Assembly (NCBI RefSeq): GCF_000427965.1
Contig: NZ_KE386610.1
Location: 2,114 to 36,027, forward strand
DNA from: Olivibacter sitiensis DSM 17696
Lineage (GTDB): Bacteria > Bacteroidota > Bacteroidia > Sphingobacteriales > Sphingobacteriaceae
Reading direction: 5' to 3'
Length of the DNA stretch: 33,914 bases
The notes beneath the pieces are model-generated. The model saw only the letters and a list, made by a program, of their open reading frames with translations, had not been told where the DNA came from and ran no database searches. Positions 21,741-30,958 of this stretch are shown here, one piece after another. The translations under genes were made by a program, and so were the position numbers. Numbering within the stretch: position 1 is the stretch's first letter; the number at the start of each line of letters is the position of its first letter.

Positions 21741-22212
21741 ATGCTGGTACCAAGAACTTATAGAACCCTATCAAAATTGCAACTAACTGCGCCCATCCTT
21801 ATACTTGCCGCTTTCCTGTTTTTTTCCTGTTCAAAATCTGATGACTTGCAAGAGCCAGAGCAGACGTATGCAGCGAGGGAGAAGGAATTCCTCAAAGCGT
21901 TTCGCGAAAAGGTGAGAGGCGATTGGAAAGTGGAAAGACTGGTTATTAAGAAGGGATATAAAACCCAAGCTACTGGGCTATCGCGGCGATGCTGACGATG
22001 CCGCATTTGAGGGAACAACGGGATTGGTCGAGTCTGCCTATTACATTCCCGTACCTATCAGCACCGATTCCCTGCCCGAGGAATACCGGTTCCTGGACAA
22101 GTACTTTTTTGGAGACAACTACAGGATGGTGCTGAGCGAAGATGGCCAAAGATGGATATGGAAGGGATTGAATAGGTATATCCGAGAAATGGAACTTACG
22201 AGGATAAAATAA
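21741..22212 (+). pseudogene. Small lipoprotein gene interrupted by a frameshift
   Basis: From the ATG at 21741 there is a lipoprotein signal (ILILAAFLFFSCSKSDD), then KEFLKAFREKVRGDWKVERLV and a premature stop at 21993-21995. In the neighbouring frame translation continues without interruption from about 21962 (KPKLLGYRGDADDAAF) through VESAYYIPVPISTDSLPEEY and RFLDKYFFGDNYRM to a stop at 22210-22212. One extra A in the AAAA run near 21959-21963 would explain the break, so it is either a real one-base insertion or a sequencing error. Restored, it would be a ~156-residue lipoprotein of the lipocalin-like size class, function unknown. Confidence 0.7.
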
Positions 22213-22268
22213 AAAAATAGGCATAATATTTATACATTTGCCTTTCAATAATTAATAGAATCCATATC

Positions 22269-22445
22269 ATGAAAGAACTAATTGAAAAAATTAGCACTGA
22301 GTTTGAAGCATTCAAGGCGGATGCGGACTTGCAAGCAGAAAAAGGAAACAAGGCTGCCGGAACAAGGGCACGTAAGTCTACCTTGACACTGGAAAAGCTT
22401 TTGAAGGAATTCCGCAAAACTTCTTTGGAAGAGTCCAAGAAGTAA
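22269..22445 (+). CDS. Histone-H1-like nucleoid protein
   Basis: The 58-residue product, MKELIEKISTEFEAFKADAD then EKGNKAAGTRARKSTLTLEK and LLKEFRK, is the short Bacteroidetes histone H1-like (Hc1-type) protein, which binds DNA non-specifically. It is short, Lys/Ala-rich and intact. A Rho-independent terminator follows 6 bp after the stop, so it is monocistronic. It is a core chromosomal gene, which suggests the island ends before here. Confidence 0.85.
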   Translation: MKELIEKISTEFEAFKADADLQAEKGNKAAGTRARKSTLTLEKLLKEFRKTSLEESKK

Positions 22446-22451
22446 AAAAGA

Positions 22452-22481
22452 AAAACCCCGCACCCTTCCATGCGGGGTTTT
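22452..22481 (+). terminator. Intrinsic terminator after the H1-like gene
   Basis: AAAACCCCGCA and TGCGGGGTTTT form an 11-bp perfect stem around CCCTTCCA, with T-rich sequence downstream. It directly follows the H1-like gene. Confidence 0.9.
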
Positions 22482-22625
22482 GTTGTTCTGGCTGCGCAGC
22501 CGGGACTTGGCAAAAACCTACCATTCCACCTCTCCGGGCACGTATCGACTGCCCCTATACAAAATACCGGCACACTTTTTATTCGAGGTATTTATGGTCT
22601 TTAACCGACCTTTTATAAATATCCT

Positions 22626-22876
22626 ATGTTAAAAACATCCAAGCAATTGTTACATGTTGCCTTGAGCATCGTCTTATTGGCAATGGCCTACTGCGGCTAC
22701 CGCGAAATCAAACTATCTCACCAACAGAAAGAGGTGATGGCGATACCTTCACGAGCGTAGCCACAAACAATACGGCGCTGCAGCCGGGCTTTATCGTGTT
22801 CTTGACATTTGTGCTATATGGCCTCACCCTCTCGGAGATCCTGAAGCGCATAACGGAGAAAAGTGCGGATGCATAG
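22626..22876 (+). pseudogene. Small two-TM membrane protein split over two frames
   Basis: Frame one starts at 22626 (MLKTSKQLLHVALSIVLLAM, one membrane helix) and stops at 22758-22760. Frame two is open across the middle and continues as SPTERGDGDTFTSVATNN, then QPGFIVFLTFVLYGLTLSEI, a second membrane helix, to a stop at 22874-22876. The two parts fit one ~83-residue two-helix protein broken near 22715. It could also be two overlapping small genes, but the second part has no good start. Confidence 0.5.
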
Positions 22877-22914
22877 CGCCCGGAGGCAAGCAGGCAAGGC
22901 TGCAATGGGCCGCT

Positions 22915-24036
22915 TTACCTCAAAAGCGTATGCTGGCTGGCGGTGAAGATGTCGCGCCATACCCTATTGATATCGGACGAAGGATCGGCACCATACATGC
23001 CCATATAAGGGAACAGGCGGAAGGCCATTTCCCTGGCTTCCTTTACCAATAGCCTGCTCTGCTGCCCCACCCGACCGAACAGGGCATTTGCCTCATGGCC
23101 ATCTGTCCCTAGCACCACTGCCTCCCACGACTGCCGTACCACCTCGTAAAATTTCGTCCGCAGGTCTGCCAACTGACCTACACAGGTTCCCAACAATTGC
23201 CATTCCAGGGCGGGCATTGGCGCATCATGGCCTAAAGCCATTTTTTTGCGCGCCATATGCTTTTGGCACAGTGATAGGAAATGCTGCACCATGCCCAAGG
23301 TATTGACGGCAAGGGTGGCCTCTGCAAATGGCAGAAAAGGGTATCGGTATATGAGATGGTCTATGGTGGCTGCCTCTGGCACCAGGTGAAAGCAGCGGTT
23401 TTTCGGGACTTTAGCTTGAGCAACTCGGAAGCTATGGCCTGCCGTGGCCACCAGGCCCATGGTATGCCAATCTGCGTTCAGAACCACTTCCCCCGGCAGA
23501 AAAAAGAACGAACGAACCAGCTCTCTCCCATCGCCATCCAATAGGGCTGTTCCATCATCCTGCACCAGGCGGCAATTGGCCGTGAAGACGCTAAGGTGGG
23601 GAGCACCGGTGGCATATTTCCAATCACCGCTTACGAGGTAGCCATCATCGATTAGCGCTGCCGTGCCGCTGGCCATGCCGCTCCCACCGAAGCACACCTG
23701 CCTGTTCTCGAACAAGGGCCCTGCCACCTCCTTTTCCAAGAAGCCTACGAACATGGTGGCACCGCTGCACAGGGTAACCGTCCAGCCCAGGCTGCCATCG
23801 ATGCGGGCCAGGTGCTCCTCCAGCTGCAGCGCTTCCACCAGGCCCAGCTCCAGGCCACCCAAACTTTTCGGGACGAACAGCTTGAACCATTTTTGCGCGT
23901 AAATGATCTCCAGCTGTCTGTCCGTAAGCGTCCCTTGCCTCTCCGCATCGGCCGCCTCATTGGCGAGCAGCGCTTCCAAGGCTACGGGTATCTTCACGGT
24001 ATCGGGTTCGCTCATGCTGTCCTTTGTGCTTGCCAT
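22915..24036 (-). CDS. Acyl-CoA-dehydrogenase-like flavoprotein (DszC/HpaH-type oxygenase family)
   Basis: The 373-residue protein has the acyl-CoA dehydrogenase layout: an N-terminal helical domain (LFVPKSLGGLELGLVEALQL, EHLARIDGSLGWTV), a beta domain (YLVSGDWKYATGAPHLSVFT) and a C-terminal helical domain ending SDINRVWRDIFTASQHTLL. This ending, and the absence of a clear catalytic Glu, fit the flavin-dependent monooxygenase branch better than true beta-oxidation enzymes. The substrate cannot be told. GC is higher than in the flanking island. It is 10 bp from the upstream protease gene and probably co-transcribed with it. Confidence 0.8.
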   Translation of the reverse strand: MASTKDSMSEPDTVKIPVALEALLANEAADAERQGTLTDRQLEIIYAQKWFKLFVPKSLGGLELGLVEALQLEEHLARIDGSLGWTVTLCSGATMFVGFLEKEVAGPLFENRQVCFGGSGMASGTAALIDDGYLVSGDWKYATGAPHLSVFTANCRLVQDDGTALLDGDGRELVRSFFFLPGEVVLNADWHTMGLVATAGHSFRVAQAKVPKNRCFHLVPEAATIDHLIYRYPFLPFAEATLAVNTLGMVQHFLSLCQKHMARKKMALGHDAPMPALEWQLLGTCVGQLADLRTKFYEVVRQSWEAVVLGTDGHEANALFGRVGQQSRLLVKEAREMAFRLFPYMGMYGADPSSDINRVWRDIFTASQHTLLR

Positions 24037-24046
24037 GGTTGAAATA

Positions 24047-27000
24047 TCATTTGCCCGTAGCCTTCAATAGCTCGTCGATAGCCTTGTCCAGCTGCACCGA
24101 CTGCCCACCGTAGCTCTCGCCCATGGGCCGATGGCTGTACACGTCCGGCTGCCGGGGGTTCAGCTCCATATCTTTCCCCTCGTGATCCGTAATCCTGGAA
24201 AAGGGCAAGCGGATACTCGAGCCATCCAGCAGCTGCGCGGCAGAGGTAAAAATGATCCATCCAGCGGTGGGCTCCCCTACCACCGTCCCCAGTTTCATGG
24301 CCTTATACCCTTCGGTGAAGTCTTCGGCATCGGAGAGGGAGTGCTGATTGATAAGCAGTACGGTGGGTTTCTGCAAAGCCCTTTGTCCCAGCTGCAAACG
24401 TGCGGGTGCGGCGGGCATGTCCCTACCTGTCATGGTCAGGTAGGGCCTACGCGCGAACACGTCTAGGGCGTAGGCGTTCACAAAGCCGCCGTTGTTGTTC
24501 CTGATATCGATGATGACGCCCTCCTTGGTGAGATTTTGGGCATCCAGGTCGATGTAAAGTTGTTCCAGGGCCTCGGCACTCATGTTGAGCATGTGCACAT
24601 AGCCCAGTCGTCCGTCGCTCTTCTGGGCCACATAGTCCCGCTGGCTGGCTACCCATTGCCGGTACCGCAATTGCTTCTCGGCCATTAGATTGACTGGCAG
24701 CAATGCTACTTCCTTGCCTGTCTGCAAGGTCAGGACCACCTTTTTGCCTAGTTTATTTTCCAGTAGTTGGCCGATATTCGTTCGGCTATCGAGCTGCTGG
24801 CCATCGATGGCCAGCAAGATATCCCCTACCCCGATGTTGCCCGCTATATCGGCAGGTCCACCAGCAACGATAGCGGACACTTGGAAGTGCCCTTTATCCA
24901 GGTATTCTTTCACATCAAAATCGAGCCCTAGCCGTGCCGTAGACGAACGTTGTCCCCCCGAGGCGGAGACGCCCATATGGGATGCGTTCAGCTCGCCCAC
25001 CATGAGGTTGAGCATGCGGCGAAGTTCTTCCGGCGTCTGCACGCCCTGCACCACCTCTTGATAGTTTTTCAGCACGCCGTTCCAATCGACACCATGAAAA
25101 TGGGGGTCATAAAATCCCTTATTGAGCACATCCCAAGTTTGGTAAACCAGCAGCTGCTTCTCCTGTTCGAAATCAACTTCCATTTGCACGTTGGTGGCCA
25201 AGGTCTTGGGCGTATGGTCGCCCGTCAGGTTGAGATACTGTATGCTGCCTCCTTGCAGATAGTACAGCTGCTTGTCGTCGGCCGTGAACTGCAAGGCATT
25301 CTTGCCTCCCCTGGCGCTCTGCAGCAGCTGCGGCCGCGGATTGTCCTGCGCCTCATCCAATGGATACAGAAAGAGCGATTGTTGCCCCAACTGATTGGTG
25401 GTAAAGGCCATTTTCTTGCCGTCGTGGCTGATGACGTAAGACCCAATGCTGACGTCAAATGGCAATAAGGTGAGCCTATCCCTGATATGTTCAAAGGCGA
25501 TCTCCACATTTGAGCTGTCTTTCTTATCGGCCGCTGTGCCCTTCGTTTTATCGGACTTGGCGGCATCGAACAGCTCATAGAAGGCGTCTTCTTTGAAAGC
25601 CTTTGTACCTGCTTTCAGCTCTATACGCGCTATTCGGGCATTCTCCGTCCTTTGGGAGGTGCCAAAATAAATGTATTTTCCATCGGCAGACCACTCAGGG
25701 CCATTGCCGAACGTATTGGCCAAAAAGCTTACTGGCTTGCTCTCGCCGCCTTGGCGTGGCACCACCCATATATTGCGAATGGCATTTTCGTCGTAATTGG
25801 CAAAGGCAAGCCACTGGTTGTCCGGCGACCAGGCAATGCTTTCGTTGCCGGAGAAGGACATCCTGCCTAAATAACCTTCATACAAAACCTGCTCGCGTTT
25901 GCTTTCCAAATCCAGCACGATCACTTGCTTGGTATTGCGCAGATAGGCCAGGTAGAGGCCATTGGGCGAAAGTACCAGCGAGCTGAGATCGCCTTTTTCT
26001 ACCGCTATCTCGCTGAGCTTCCGGGTAGAAAAATCATACTGCCACAGCTTGCCTCCCTCGGGCCCATAGCTCGTAAAAATAAGTTTCTTGCTATCCTTGG
26101 TCCATACGGGATTGGCCTCTATGGCCAGGGTATTGGTCACCCTGATGGCCTCGCCACCTGTCGTGGAAGAGGAGGCAAATAATTCGCCATGGGCAATAAA
26201 GGCCACTTTCTTCCCATCCGGGGAGACCCTCAGATTGCTAAAACCACTGTTCAGCTGCTCCAGATTGACCATCTCCCTATTCCCTACCCCTTTGAGCGTG
26301 ATGTTGACGGGGGCTGCCTGCTTTGTATTGGTATCGTACAACCAAATCTTGAAATCACGCTCGAAGGCTATTTTCCCTGCCTTATTGGCGATGGAGGGCC
26401 ACAGCACGCGCCCCGTCTTAAAATCTGTCAATGCCTGCTCTTGCCCTTGCAGATCGCTATACCATAAATTTTGATGGCCATTCTGGTCGGAAACATAGTA
26501 GAGCCCCTTACCATCGGCTGCCCACATGGGCCATACCTTTCTTGCTTTCCCTTGGCCCAGTGGCTTATAGGCCGATGGCGACAGCTTTTGCTTCAACTCC
26601 AGCAGCCACAGCTCCGTTTGGTCGAGGTGGCTGCTGCCCTTCCTCCACCATTGCCCTGCGGCCATGCCCCTTCCCACAAAGGCCAGGGTCTTGCCGTCGG
26701 GCGATTCGGCACCGTGATATTCCGTTGCATAGCGGTCGGCACTTAAAGGGAGTGGACTTCCGCCATCTACCGGCACTATCCAGATATCGTTCATTCCCGC
26801 TATATCGTTTGCCGATGAATGGAAATACAGGTACTTCCCATCGGCAGACCAGCCCGAGAGCTCCTCATACCCATCATCAAAAGTGATCCGCAAGAGCTTG
26901 CCCGTTCCCAGGGACAGGACATAGATATCGCCATTGCCAGTACGGGTGGAGACGAAGGCCAGCGACTTGCCATCGGGCGAGTATATGGGACGGGCATCGT

Positions 27001-27220
27001 AGGCTGGGTGCGACACCAATAGGCGTGCCTCGCCCCCACCTGCCGCCACGGTCCAAATATCGCCGCCAGACACAAAGGCAAGCTCCGTCCCATCCGGAGA
27101 GATGCCGGGATCGGCATATATCGATACCGTTGAACCTGTGGGTTGGGCATAGACACCGCCGGTGCTCAATACCACCATTGCTCCTGCAAGAAGGCTTGAC
27201 AATTTAGATTTCTTTTTCAT
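24047..27220 (-). CDS. Tricorn-like S41 peptidase with WD40-type propeller, secreted
   Basis: The 1057-residue protein starts with a signal peptide (LLAGAMVVLSTGGVYAQ). About residues 30-620 hold TolB/PD40 propeller repeats (ISPDGTELAFVSGGDIW, YSPDGKSLAFVSTRTGNGDI, WSADGKYLYFHSS). A PDZ domain lies near 760-850 (VGDILLAIDGQQLDSRTN). The S41 catalytic core follows with GVIIDIRNNNGGFV and INQHSLSDAEDFTEGY, which carries the nucleophilic Ser. The size and order match tricorn protease and its bacterial homologues, which degrade peptides. It is expected in the periplasm or outside the cell, and is a core-genome type of gene. Confidence 0.92.
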   Translation of the reverse strand: MKKKSKLSSLLAGAMVVLSTGGVYAQPTGSTVSIYADPGISPDGTELAFVSGGDIWTVAAGGGEARLLVSHPAYDARPIYSPDGKSLAFVSTRTGNGDIYVLSLGTGKLLRITFDDGYEELSGWSADGKYLYFHSSANDIAGMNDIWIVPVDGGSPLPLSADRYATEYHGAESPDGKTLAFVGRGMAAGQWWRKGSSHLDQTELWLLELKQKLSPSAYKPLGQGKARKVWPMWAADGKGLYYVSDQNGHQNLWYSDLQGQEQALTDFKTGRVLWPSIANKAGKIAFERDFKIWLYDTNTKQAAPVNITLKGVGNREMVNLEQLNSGFSNLRVSPDGKKVAFIAHGELFASSSTTGGEAIRVTNTLAIEANPVWTKDSKKLIFTSYGPEGGKLWQYDFSTRKLSEIAVEKGDLSSLVLSPNGLYLAYLRNTKQVIVLDLESKREQVLYEGYLGRMSFSGNESIAWSPDNQWLAFANYDENAIRNIWVVPRQGGESKPVSFLANTFGNGPEWSADGKYIYFGTSQRTENARIARIELKAGTKAFKEDAFYELFDAAKSDKTKGTAADKKDSSNVEIAFEHIRDRLTLLPFDVSIGSYVISHDGKKMAFTTNQLGQQSLFLYPLDEAQDNPRPQLLQSARGGKNALQFTADDKQLYYLQGGSIQYLNLTGDHTPKTLATNVQMEVDFEQEKQLLVYQTWDVLNKGFYDPHFHGVDWNGVLKNYQEVVQGVQTPEELRRMLNLMVGELNASHMGVSASGGQRSSTARLGLDFDVKEYLDKGHFQVSAIVAGGPADIAGNIGVGDILLAIDGQQLDSRTNIGQLLENKLGKKVVLTLQTGKEVALLPVNLMAEKQLRYRQWVASQRDYVAQKSDGRLGYVHMLNMSAEALEQLYIDLDAQNLTKEGVIIDIRNNNGGFVNAYALDVFARRPYLTMTGRDMPAAPARLQLGQRALQKPTVLLINQHSLSDAEDFTEGYKAMKLGTVVGEPTAGWIIFTSAAQLLDGSSIRLPFSRITDHEGKDMELNPRQPDVYSHRPMGESYGGQSVQLDKAIDELLKATGK

Positions 27221-27539
27221 ATAACTGTGCGATTATCACGAAGTCAAATATACGGCTTGTGCCTATTCATGTAGGTTTTGTAACAGATTTTTTGTCGATT
27301 GTATTTATCCGTTCGTCTATGGCTCTTTCCTTTTGACGATAAAAATGAGCTGTTCGTCTAAAACCTTATTATCGCATGCAACTATTTTCAGATAATTGCG
27401 TCATATAAACAAAAGCATGGCAGAAAGCGATAAACATCGGAAGCCATGCGAAATGGATTTTAAGCTGGCCGGCAACAAAAATTAAAAGAGTAAATCAAAA
27501 GGTATAACGGTTGGAAAACAACCATAGAAGATTAAAAAA
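27221..27539. other. Divergent intergenic region, 319 bp, no gene seen
   Basis: It separates the tricorn-like gene from the divergent 27540 gene and should hold both promoters. I see no strong TAnnTTTG element. GTTCGTCTA occurs twice (27311-27319 and 27352-27360), and GGTTG-GAAAA-CAACC forms a small hairpin just before the 27540 gene. No open reading frame is supported. Confidence 0.5.
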
Positions 27540-28133
27540 ATGAAAGCGTTCATCTTATCAGCAATCTTGGCCTCCGCCGTATTAAGCAGCCAAGCCGCTA
27601 CTGCCCCCATGCGTGGTATTCAAATGGAAAACGATGCCTACAATGAGGATCACAAGACCGTAAGCCAGTTGAAGGACAAACTGGAATTTCAAAAGAAAAG
27701 TGTGGAGACACTATGGCAACAATATGAAGCGGCGGTTTCTAAGGTAAAAAACACCAGGGGTAGCCATGCCGACCTGGATGCCGACTATGCCTACTTCACC
27801 AATTTGTACAAGGAAGACATCAAAAAAGGTTTTAACGTAGAAGAGGCTGAAAGGACATTGCAGGAACTGAAAAAAACTTATCAGGAAAAACATGCTCTGC
27901 GTAATGAAAAGGAGCAGGCACAGATATACCAGCTGAGCGTGCAGCTGGAGAAAAAACTGCAAAAGGAAAGTAAAGCGCTGAAAAAGATAAAAAGTAAAAA
28001 CAGCGATCTGATTGCCGAAGAGGTGGTTCCCCTAGTGGCAGAAATCGAAACTTATTTTTCCCAATCACTGGCCAAAGCGGAAGGACTGAAAATTGCGGCA
28101 TCAAAGCCTGGTAGCTACTACGCCAAGCTTTAA
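27540..28133 (+). CDS. Secreted coiled-coil protein of unknown function
   Basis: The 197-residue product has a signal peptide (FILSAILASAVLSSQAATA). The rest is a nearly continuous charged alpha-helix with heptad character: KTVSQLKDKLEFQKKSVETL, VEEAERTLQELKKTYQEKHA, LSVQLEKKLQKESKALKKIK. It resembles periplasmic coiled-coil or OmpH-like proteins only in general form. It is monocistronic and followed by a strong terminator. Confidence 0.75.
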   Translation: MKAFILSAILASAVLSSQAATAPMRGIQMENDAYNEDHKTVSQLKDKLEFQKKSVETLWQQYEAAVSKVKNTRGSHADLDADYAYFTNLYKEDIKKGFNVEEAERTLQELKKTYQEKHALRNEKEQAQIYQLSVQLEKKLQKESKALKKIKSKNSDLIAEEVVPLVAEIETYFSQSLAKAEGLKIAASKPGSYYAKL

Positions 28134-28182
28134 TGCAAAAATATTAAAAATCATGTGTGTTTGGTCGACTCCCAAGTCGACG

Positions 28183-28212
28183 GCGGTCCCCTCCCCGGGG
28201 GCCGCTTTTTTT
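28183..28212 (+). terminator. Intrinsic terminator after the coiled-coil gene
   Basis: GCGGTCCCC (28183-28191) pairs with GGGGGCCGC (28197-28205) through one G-U, followed by seven T. A smaller hairpin (TCGACT...AGTCGA) lies just upstream. Confidence 0.85.
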
Positions 28213-28214
28213 AT

Positions 28215-28541
28215 TTAGTGGGTAACGACTTTAAGGCCTACAATAGAGCCGATTAAGGTGACAAGAAAAAATAACCGCAGAAAAGTAGCGGGCTCTTTAA
28301 AAACCAATATCCCGACCAAAACGGTACCCACTGCGCCAATCCCCGTCCACACGGCATAGGCCGTACCAATCGGCAAAGTTTGGGTGGCCTTTATTAAAAG
28401 CCCCATACTGGCAGCCAGGGCAATCAGAAAGCCTGCGTACCACCAATACATTTCAGTGCCCGTGGTCTCCTTCGCCTTTCCTAAACAGAAAGCAAATGCT
28501 ACTTCAAATAAGCCTGCTATAACCAAAACAATCCAATTCAT
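28215..28541 (-). CDS. sugE: Small multidrug-resistance family exporter, guanidinium (Gdx/SugE) type
   Basis: The start at 28541 (MNWIVLVIAGLFEVAFAFCL) is chosen over one seven codons upstream because family members begin with this sequence. The 108-residue protein has four membrane helices and the essential Glu (GLFEVAF). GTAYAVWTGIGAVGTVLVG is the pattern typical of the SugE/Gdx branch, which exports guanidinium in exchange for protons. Gdx genes are often under guanidine riboswitches, but I see no such structure upstream. It stands alone. Confidence 0.88.
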   Translation of the reverse strand: MNWIVLVIAGLFEVAFAFCLGKAKETTGTEMYWWYAGFLIALAASMGLLIKATQTLPIGTAYAVWTGIGAVGTVLVGILVFKEPATFLRLFFLVTLIGSIVGLKVVTH

Positions 28542-28878
28542 TTCTCTTAACTTTTTTTGCAAAGGTCGGAAATGGGATTGAGGAAAATTTCACAAATGAT
28601 AAAAAATGAAGTTTTATTGTTTTTCGTGGCTGTCTTACCAAGGATTATTTGCTTTGTCACTTTCGCGAGGAACTCTTTCGGCTGTGGGTGCTTCAAAATG
28701 TATTTTTTCTCTGCCGAACGATAAGGGGCAACATCAATTTTTGTGTAACCACCGTAACCCAATTGGAACAGGGGAATTGTGCCAAGCCCAAAGCCGTTCT
28801 TCTATAAGTGCTTTGTCATAATTTCGGATAGCATCTCGAAAATGCGAGACCCTTAGTTAATTAGCGGTAGTATTTTTA
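28542..28878. other. Intergenic region of about 337 bp, no supported gene
   Basis: The sequence contains overlapping open frames on both strands of about 70 codons, but neither shows a ribosome-binding site or recognisable domain. The minus-strand frame (KHPQPKEFLAKVTKQIILGK) is Lys-rich and may be a repeated or degraded segment left by a rearrangement. A small inverted repeat (CATCTCGAAAATGCGAGA) lies at about 28832-28849. Confidence 0.4.
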
Positions 28879-29799
28879 TCAATTAAATGATTGTCTAAAC
28901 TCCAAGGGTGACATCTCGGTCTTTTTTTTGAATAATTTGCTGAAAGACTGCGGATATTCAAAACCAAACTGATAGGCAATTTCACTGACGGACAAATCTG
29001 TAGTGGTCAATACTTCTTTGGCTTTTTCTATTAAATGATTGTGGATATGCTGTTGTGTGTTTTGTCCTGTAAGGTTGCGAAGCATATCACTTAGATAATC
29101 TGCTGAAACATTTAATTCGCCAGAAACATATTGAACGGTTGGAAGCCCTGATTCCTGCAACTGTCCACTGTTGAAATAATTGGACAATAAACTTTCCAAT
29201 TTCATCAACAGATCGCTGCCTGCTGTTCTGCGGGTAATGAATTGCCGGTTGTAAAAGCGGTTGCAATAATTCAGCAGCAATTCGATGTGGGAAACAATGA
29301 CATCCTGGCTAAAACTATCGATAACCGAACGATATTCGTGTGCTATGTTTTGCATGATAGCCGTTACCACTTTTTCTTCATCGTCCGAAAGATGCAGGGC
29401 TTCATTGACGGTATACGAAAAATAACCGTATTCCTTTATTGCTTTTCCCAAAGGATAGTTCCTTATAAAATCTGGATGAACCACCAGCCAGTATCCCGAT
29501 AGCTTCAAGTTCTCAACGATATCGGTGGTGACCACCTGCATGGGTGAAAAGAAGGTCATTACGCCTTCATCAAAATCATAATACTGTTGTCCGTATTTCA
29601 TTTTGCCCTCAAAGTTCTTCTTGATGGCAATGCAATAGAAATTATAGGAAACACTCCGCAGGCTTTCATCGTCAAAGCATTTGATTTCCTCAAAATTGAT
29701 CACGCTTACCAATGGGTGCTTGGCCTTCGGCAATTCCAATAGCCGGTGCAATTCTGAAATCGAATGGATAATATACGGTTTATTGCTTTTATTCTTCAT
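28879..29799 (-). CDS. AraC-family transcriptional regulator
   Basis: The 306-residue protein has a variable cupin-like N-terminal half. The C-terminal AraC double helix-turn-helix (about 205-306) includes LNVSADYLSDMLRNLTGQNT and LSVSEIAYQFGFEYPQSFSKLFKK. It follows the SDR gene by 18 bp on the same strand, so it probably controls that gene and is co-transcribed with it. Confidence 0.9.
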   Translation of the reverse strand: MKNKSNKPYIIHSISELHRLLELPKAKHPLVSVINFEEIKCFDDESLRSVSYNFYCIAIKKNFEGKMKYGQQYYDFDEGVMTFFSPMQVVTTDIVENLKLSGYWLVVHPDFIRNYPLGKAIKEYGYFSYTVNEALHLSDDEEKVVTAIMQNIAHEYRSVIDSFSQDVIVSHIELLLNYCNRFYNRQFITRRTAGSDLLMKLESLLSNYFNSGQLQESGLPTVQYVSGELNVSADYLSDMLRNLTGQNTQQHIHNHLIEKAKEVLTTTDLSVSEIAYQFGFEYPQSFSKLFKKKTEMSPLEFRQSFN

Positions 29800-29817
29800 G
29801 TATGTAAAGATAAAAAA

Positions 29818-30651
29818 TCAGTCGAAATTGGTTGATAAGGTCAAATGCTTCCAGGCTTCAAACTCCTGCATTTCTTTTTCCCGATGTTCTTGTATGAGCT
29901 GATAGGTATCTGTTCCCAATAACAGGCGTAATGGCGGATTTTCCAACCCAACTATTTCGGTTAGTATCTTTACCAACTTTTCGGGGTCGCCAATTTGTTG
30001 TCCGCTGTATGCTGTCCACATTTTTTCTGCCTCGTCCAACCCATATACCGGAATCCTGTTTTTAGCAAATTGCATAGAGCCTTTGTCCATAAAATTAGTC
30101 CTGAATTGTCCCGGTGCTACCACCGTAACTTTTATGCCAAAAGCATCTACTTCCTGTGCCAACGCTTCGGACAGCCCGATTACGGCAAACTTCGCTGCGT
30201 TATAGCTTGTCGCATTGGCAAAACCCACATAACCCGCATTGGATGAAATATTGATGATATGCCCCGATTGCTGTTGCCTTAAATACGGCATTACATTCCG
30301 TATAACATTTACCGTACCGAAAAGATTGACGTCCACCGTTTGGCGGAACTCTGTGTCCGTCATTTCTTCCATGCTACCCACTAAAGAATAACCTGCATTA
30401 TTGACCACCACGTCCAATTTTCCAAATTTTTCAATGCTTTGCCGAACTGCATTTTTCACTTCTTTGTCGGATGTAATGTCCACTTTCAAAGGCAAAAAAT
30501 CCTTCTGATATGCTGTAATGGAAGTTTTTAAATCTTCGGTATTCCTCGAAGTAGCGACCACTTTATCGCCTTGTGATAATGCCAATCTGGTCAGTGCAAG
30601 CCCTAAACCTTTCGATCCTCCTGTGATAAACCACACTTTTTGATTGCTCAT
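29818..30651 (-). CDS. Short-chain dehydrogenase/reductase
   Basis: The 277-residue protein has the classical SDR features: the NAD(P)-binding TGGSKGLGLALTR, NNAGYSLVG (NAG motif), HIINISSNAGYVG with the catalytic Ser, and YNAAKFAVIGLSEAL with the Tyr-x-x-x-Lys pair. A basic residue after the first strand (TSRNTEDL) suggests NADP. The substrate is unknown. It is paired with the AraC regulator. Confidence 0.92.
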   Translation of the reverse strand: MSNQKVWFITGGSKGLGLALTRLALSQGDKVVATSRNTEDLKTSITAYQKDFLPLKVDITSDKEVKNAVRQSIEKFGKLDVVVNNAGYSLVGSMEEMTDTEFRQTVDVNLFGTVNVIRNVMPYLRQQQSGHIINISSNAGYVGFANATSYNAAKFAVIGLSEALAQEVDAFGIKVTVVAPGQFRTNFMDKGSMQFAKNRIPVYGLDEAEKMWTAYSGQQIGDPEKLVKILTEIVGLENPPLRLLLGTDTYQLIQEHREKEMQEFEAWKHLTLSTNFD

Positions 30652-30958
30652 GCTCTCCTATTTTTATGATTAATTAATCCATTTACCATTAAGTTTTTTA
30701 TCAAGGAGTTAAGGGGATTAAGCCTTTATCTTAATTTACCTAATGTCTTAATGGTTATTTGCAAAAGTCGACAAGTTCTAAAACTAAAAAGTGTCCAAAT
30801 CCTGTATGGTTGTATTCAAAACAAGGAATTTTTTTGTTCGTCGTGGACGTAGGTTAGTATGGGCGGGTATTTTTTAGCACAAAAGTTTAATAGAAGAACG
30901 AAAGCTGAACCTTGCACAAAGGTCCAATCGAAGCACTTGATGTTAGCGGTTCGGACAT
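30652..30958. other. Intergenic region of 307 bp holding one copy of a dispersed repeat
   Basis: No gene is supported. TTTTTTAGCACAAAAGTTTA (about 30870-30889), continued by ATAGAA, recurs almost exactly at 33553-33577 upstream of the second AraC gene. GTTAGCGGT at 30942-30950 has an inverted partner ACCGCTAA at 31716-31723, so the two flank the first flavoreductase gene. Confidence 0.5.

Noticed and set aside
23088-27207. Long open reading frames opposite the flavoprotein and tricorn-like genes
   Set aside because: These are typical antisense frames of GC-richer coding DNA; the minus-strand products have complete, well-known domain structures.
28547-28821. Two overlapping ~71-codon genes next to the SMR exporter
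   Set aside because: They are on opposite strands of the same DNA and neither has domain, start-site or composition support.
28215-28878. Guanidine riboswitch upstream of the SugE-type exporter
   Set aside because: The minus-strand leader shows no paired ACGR-type hairpins or conserved riboswitch core.
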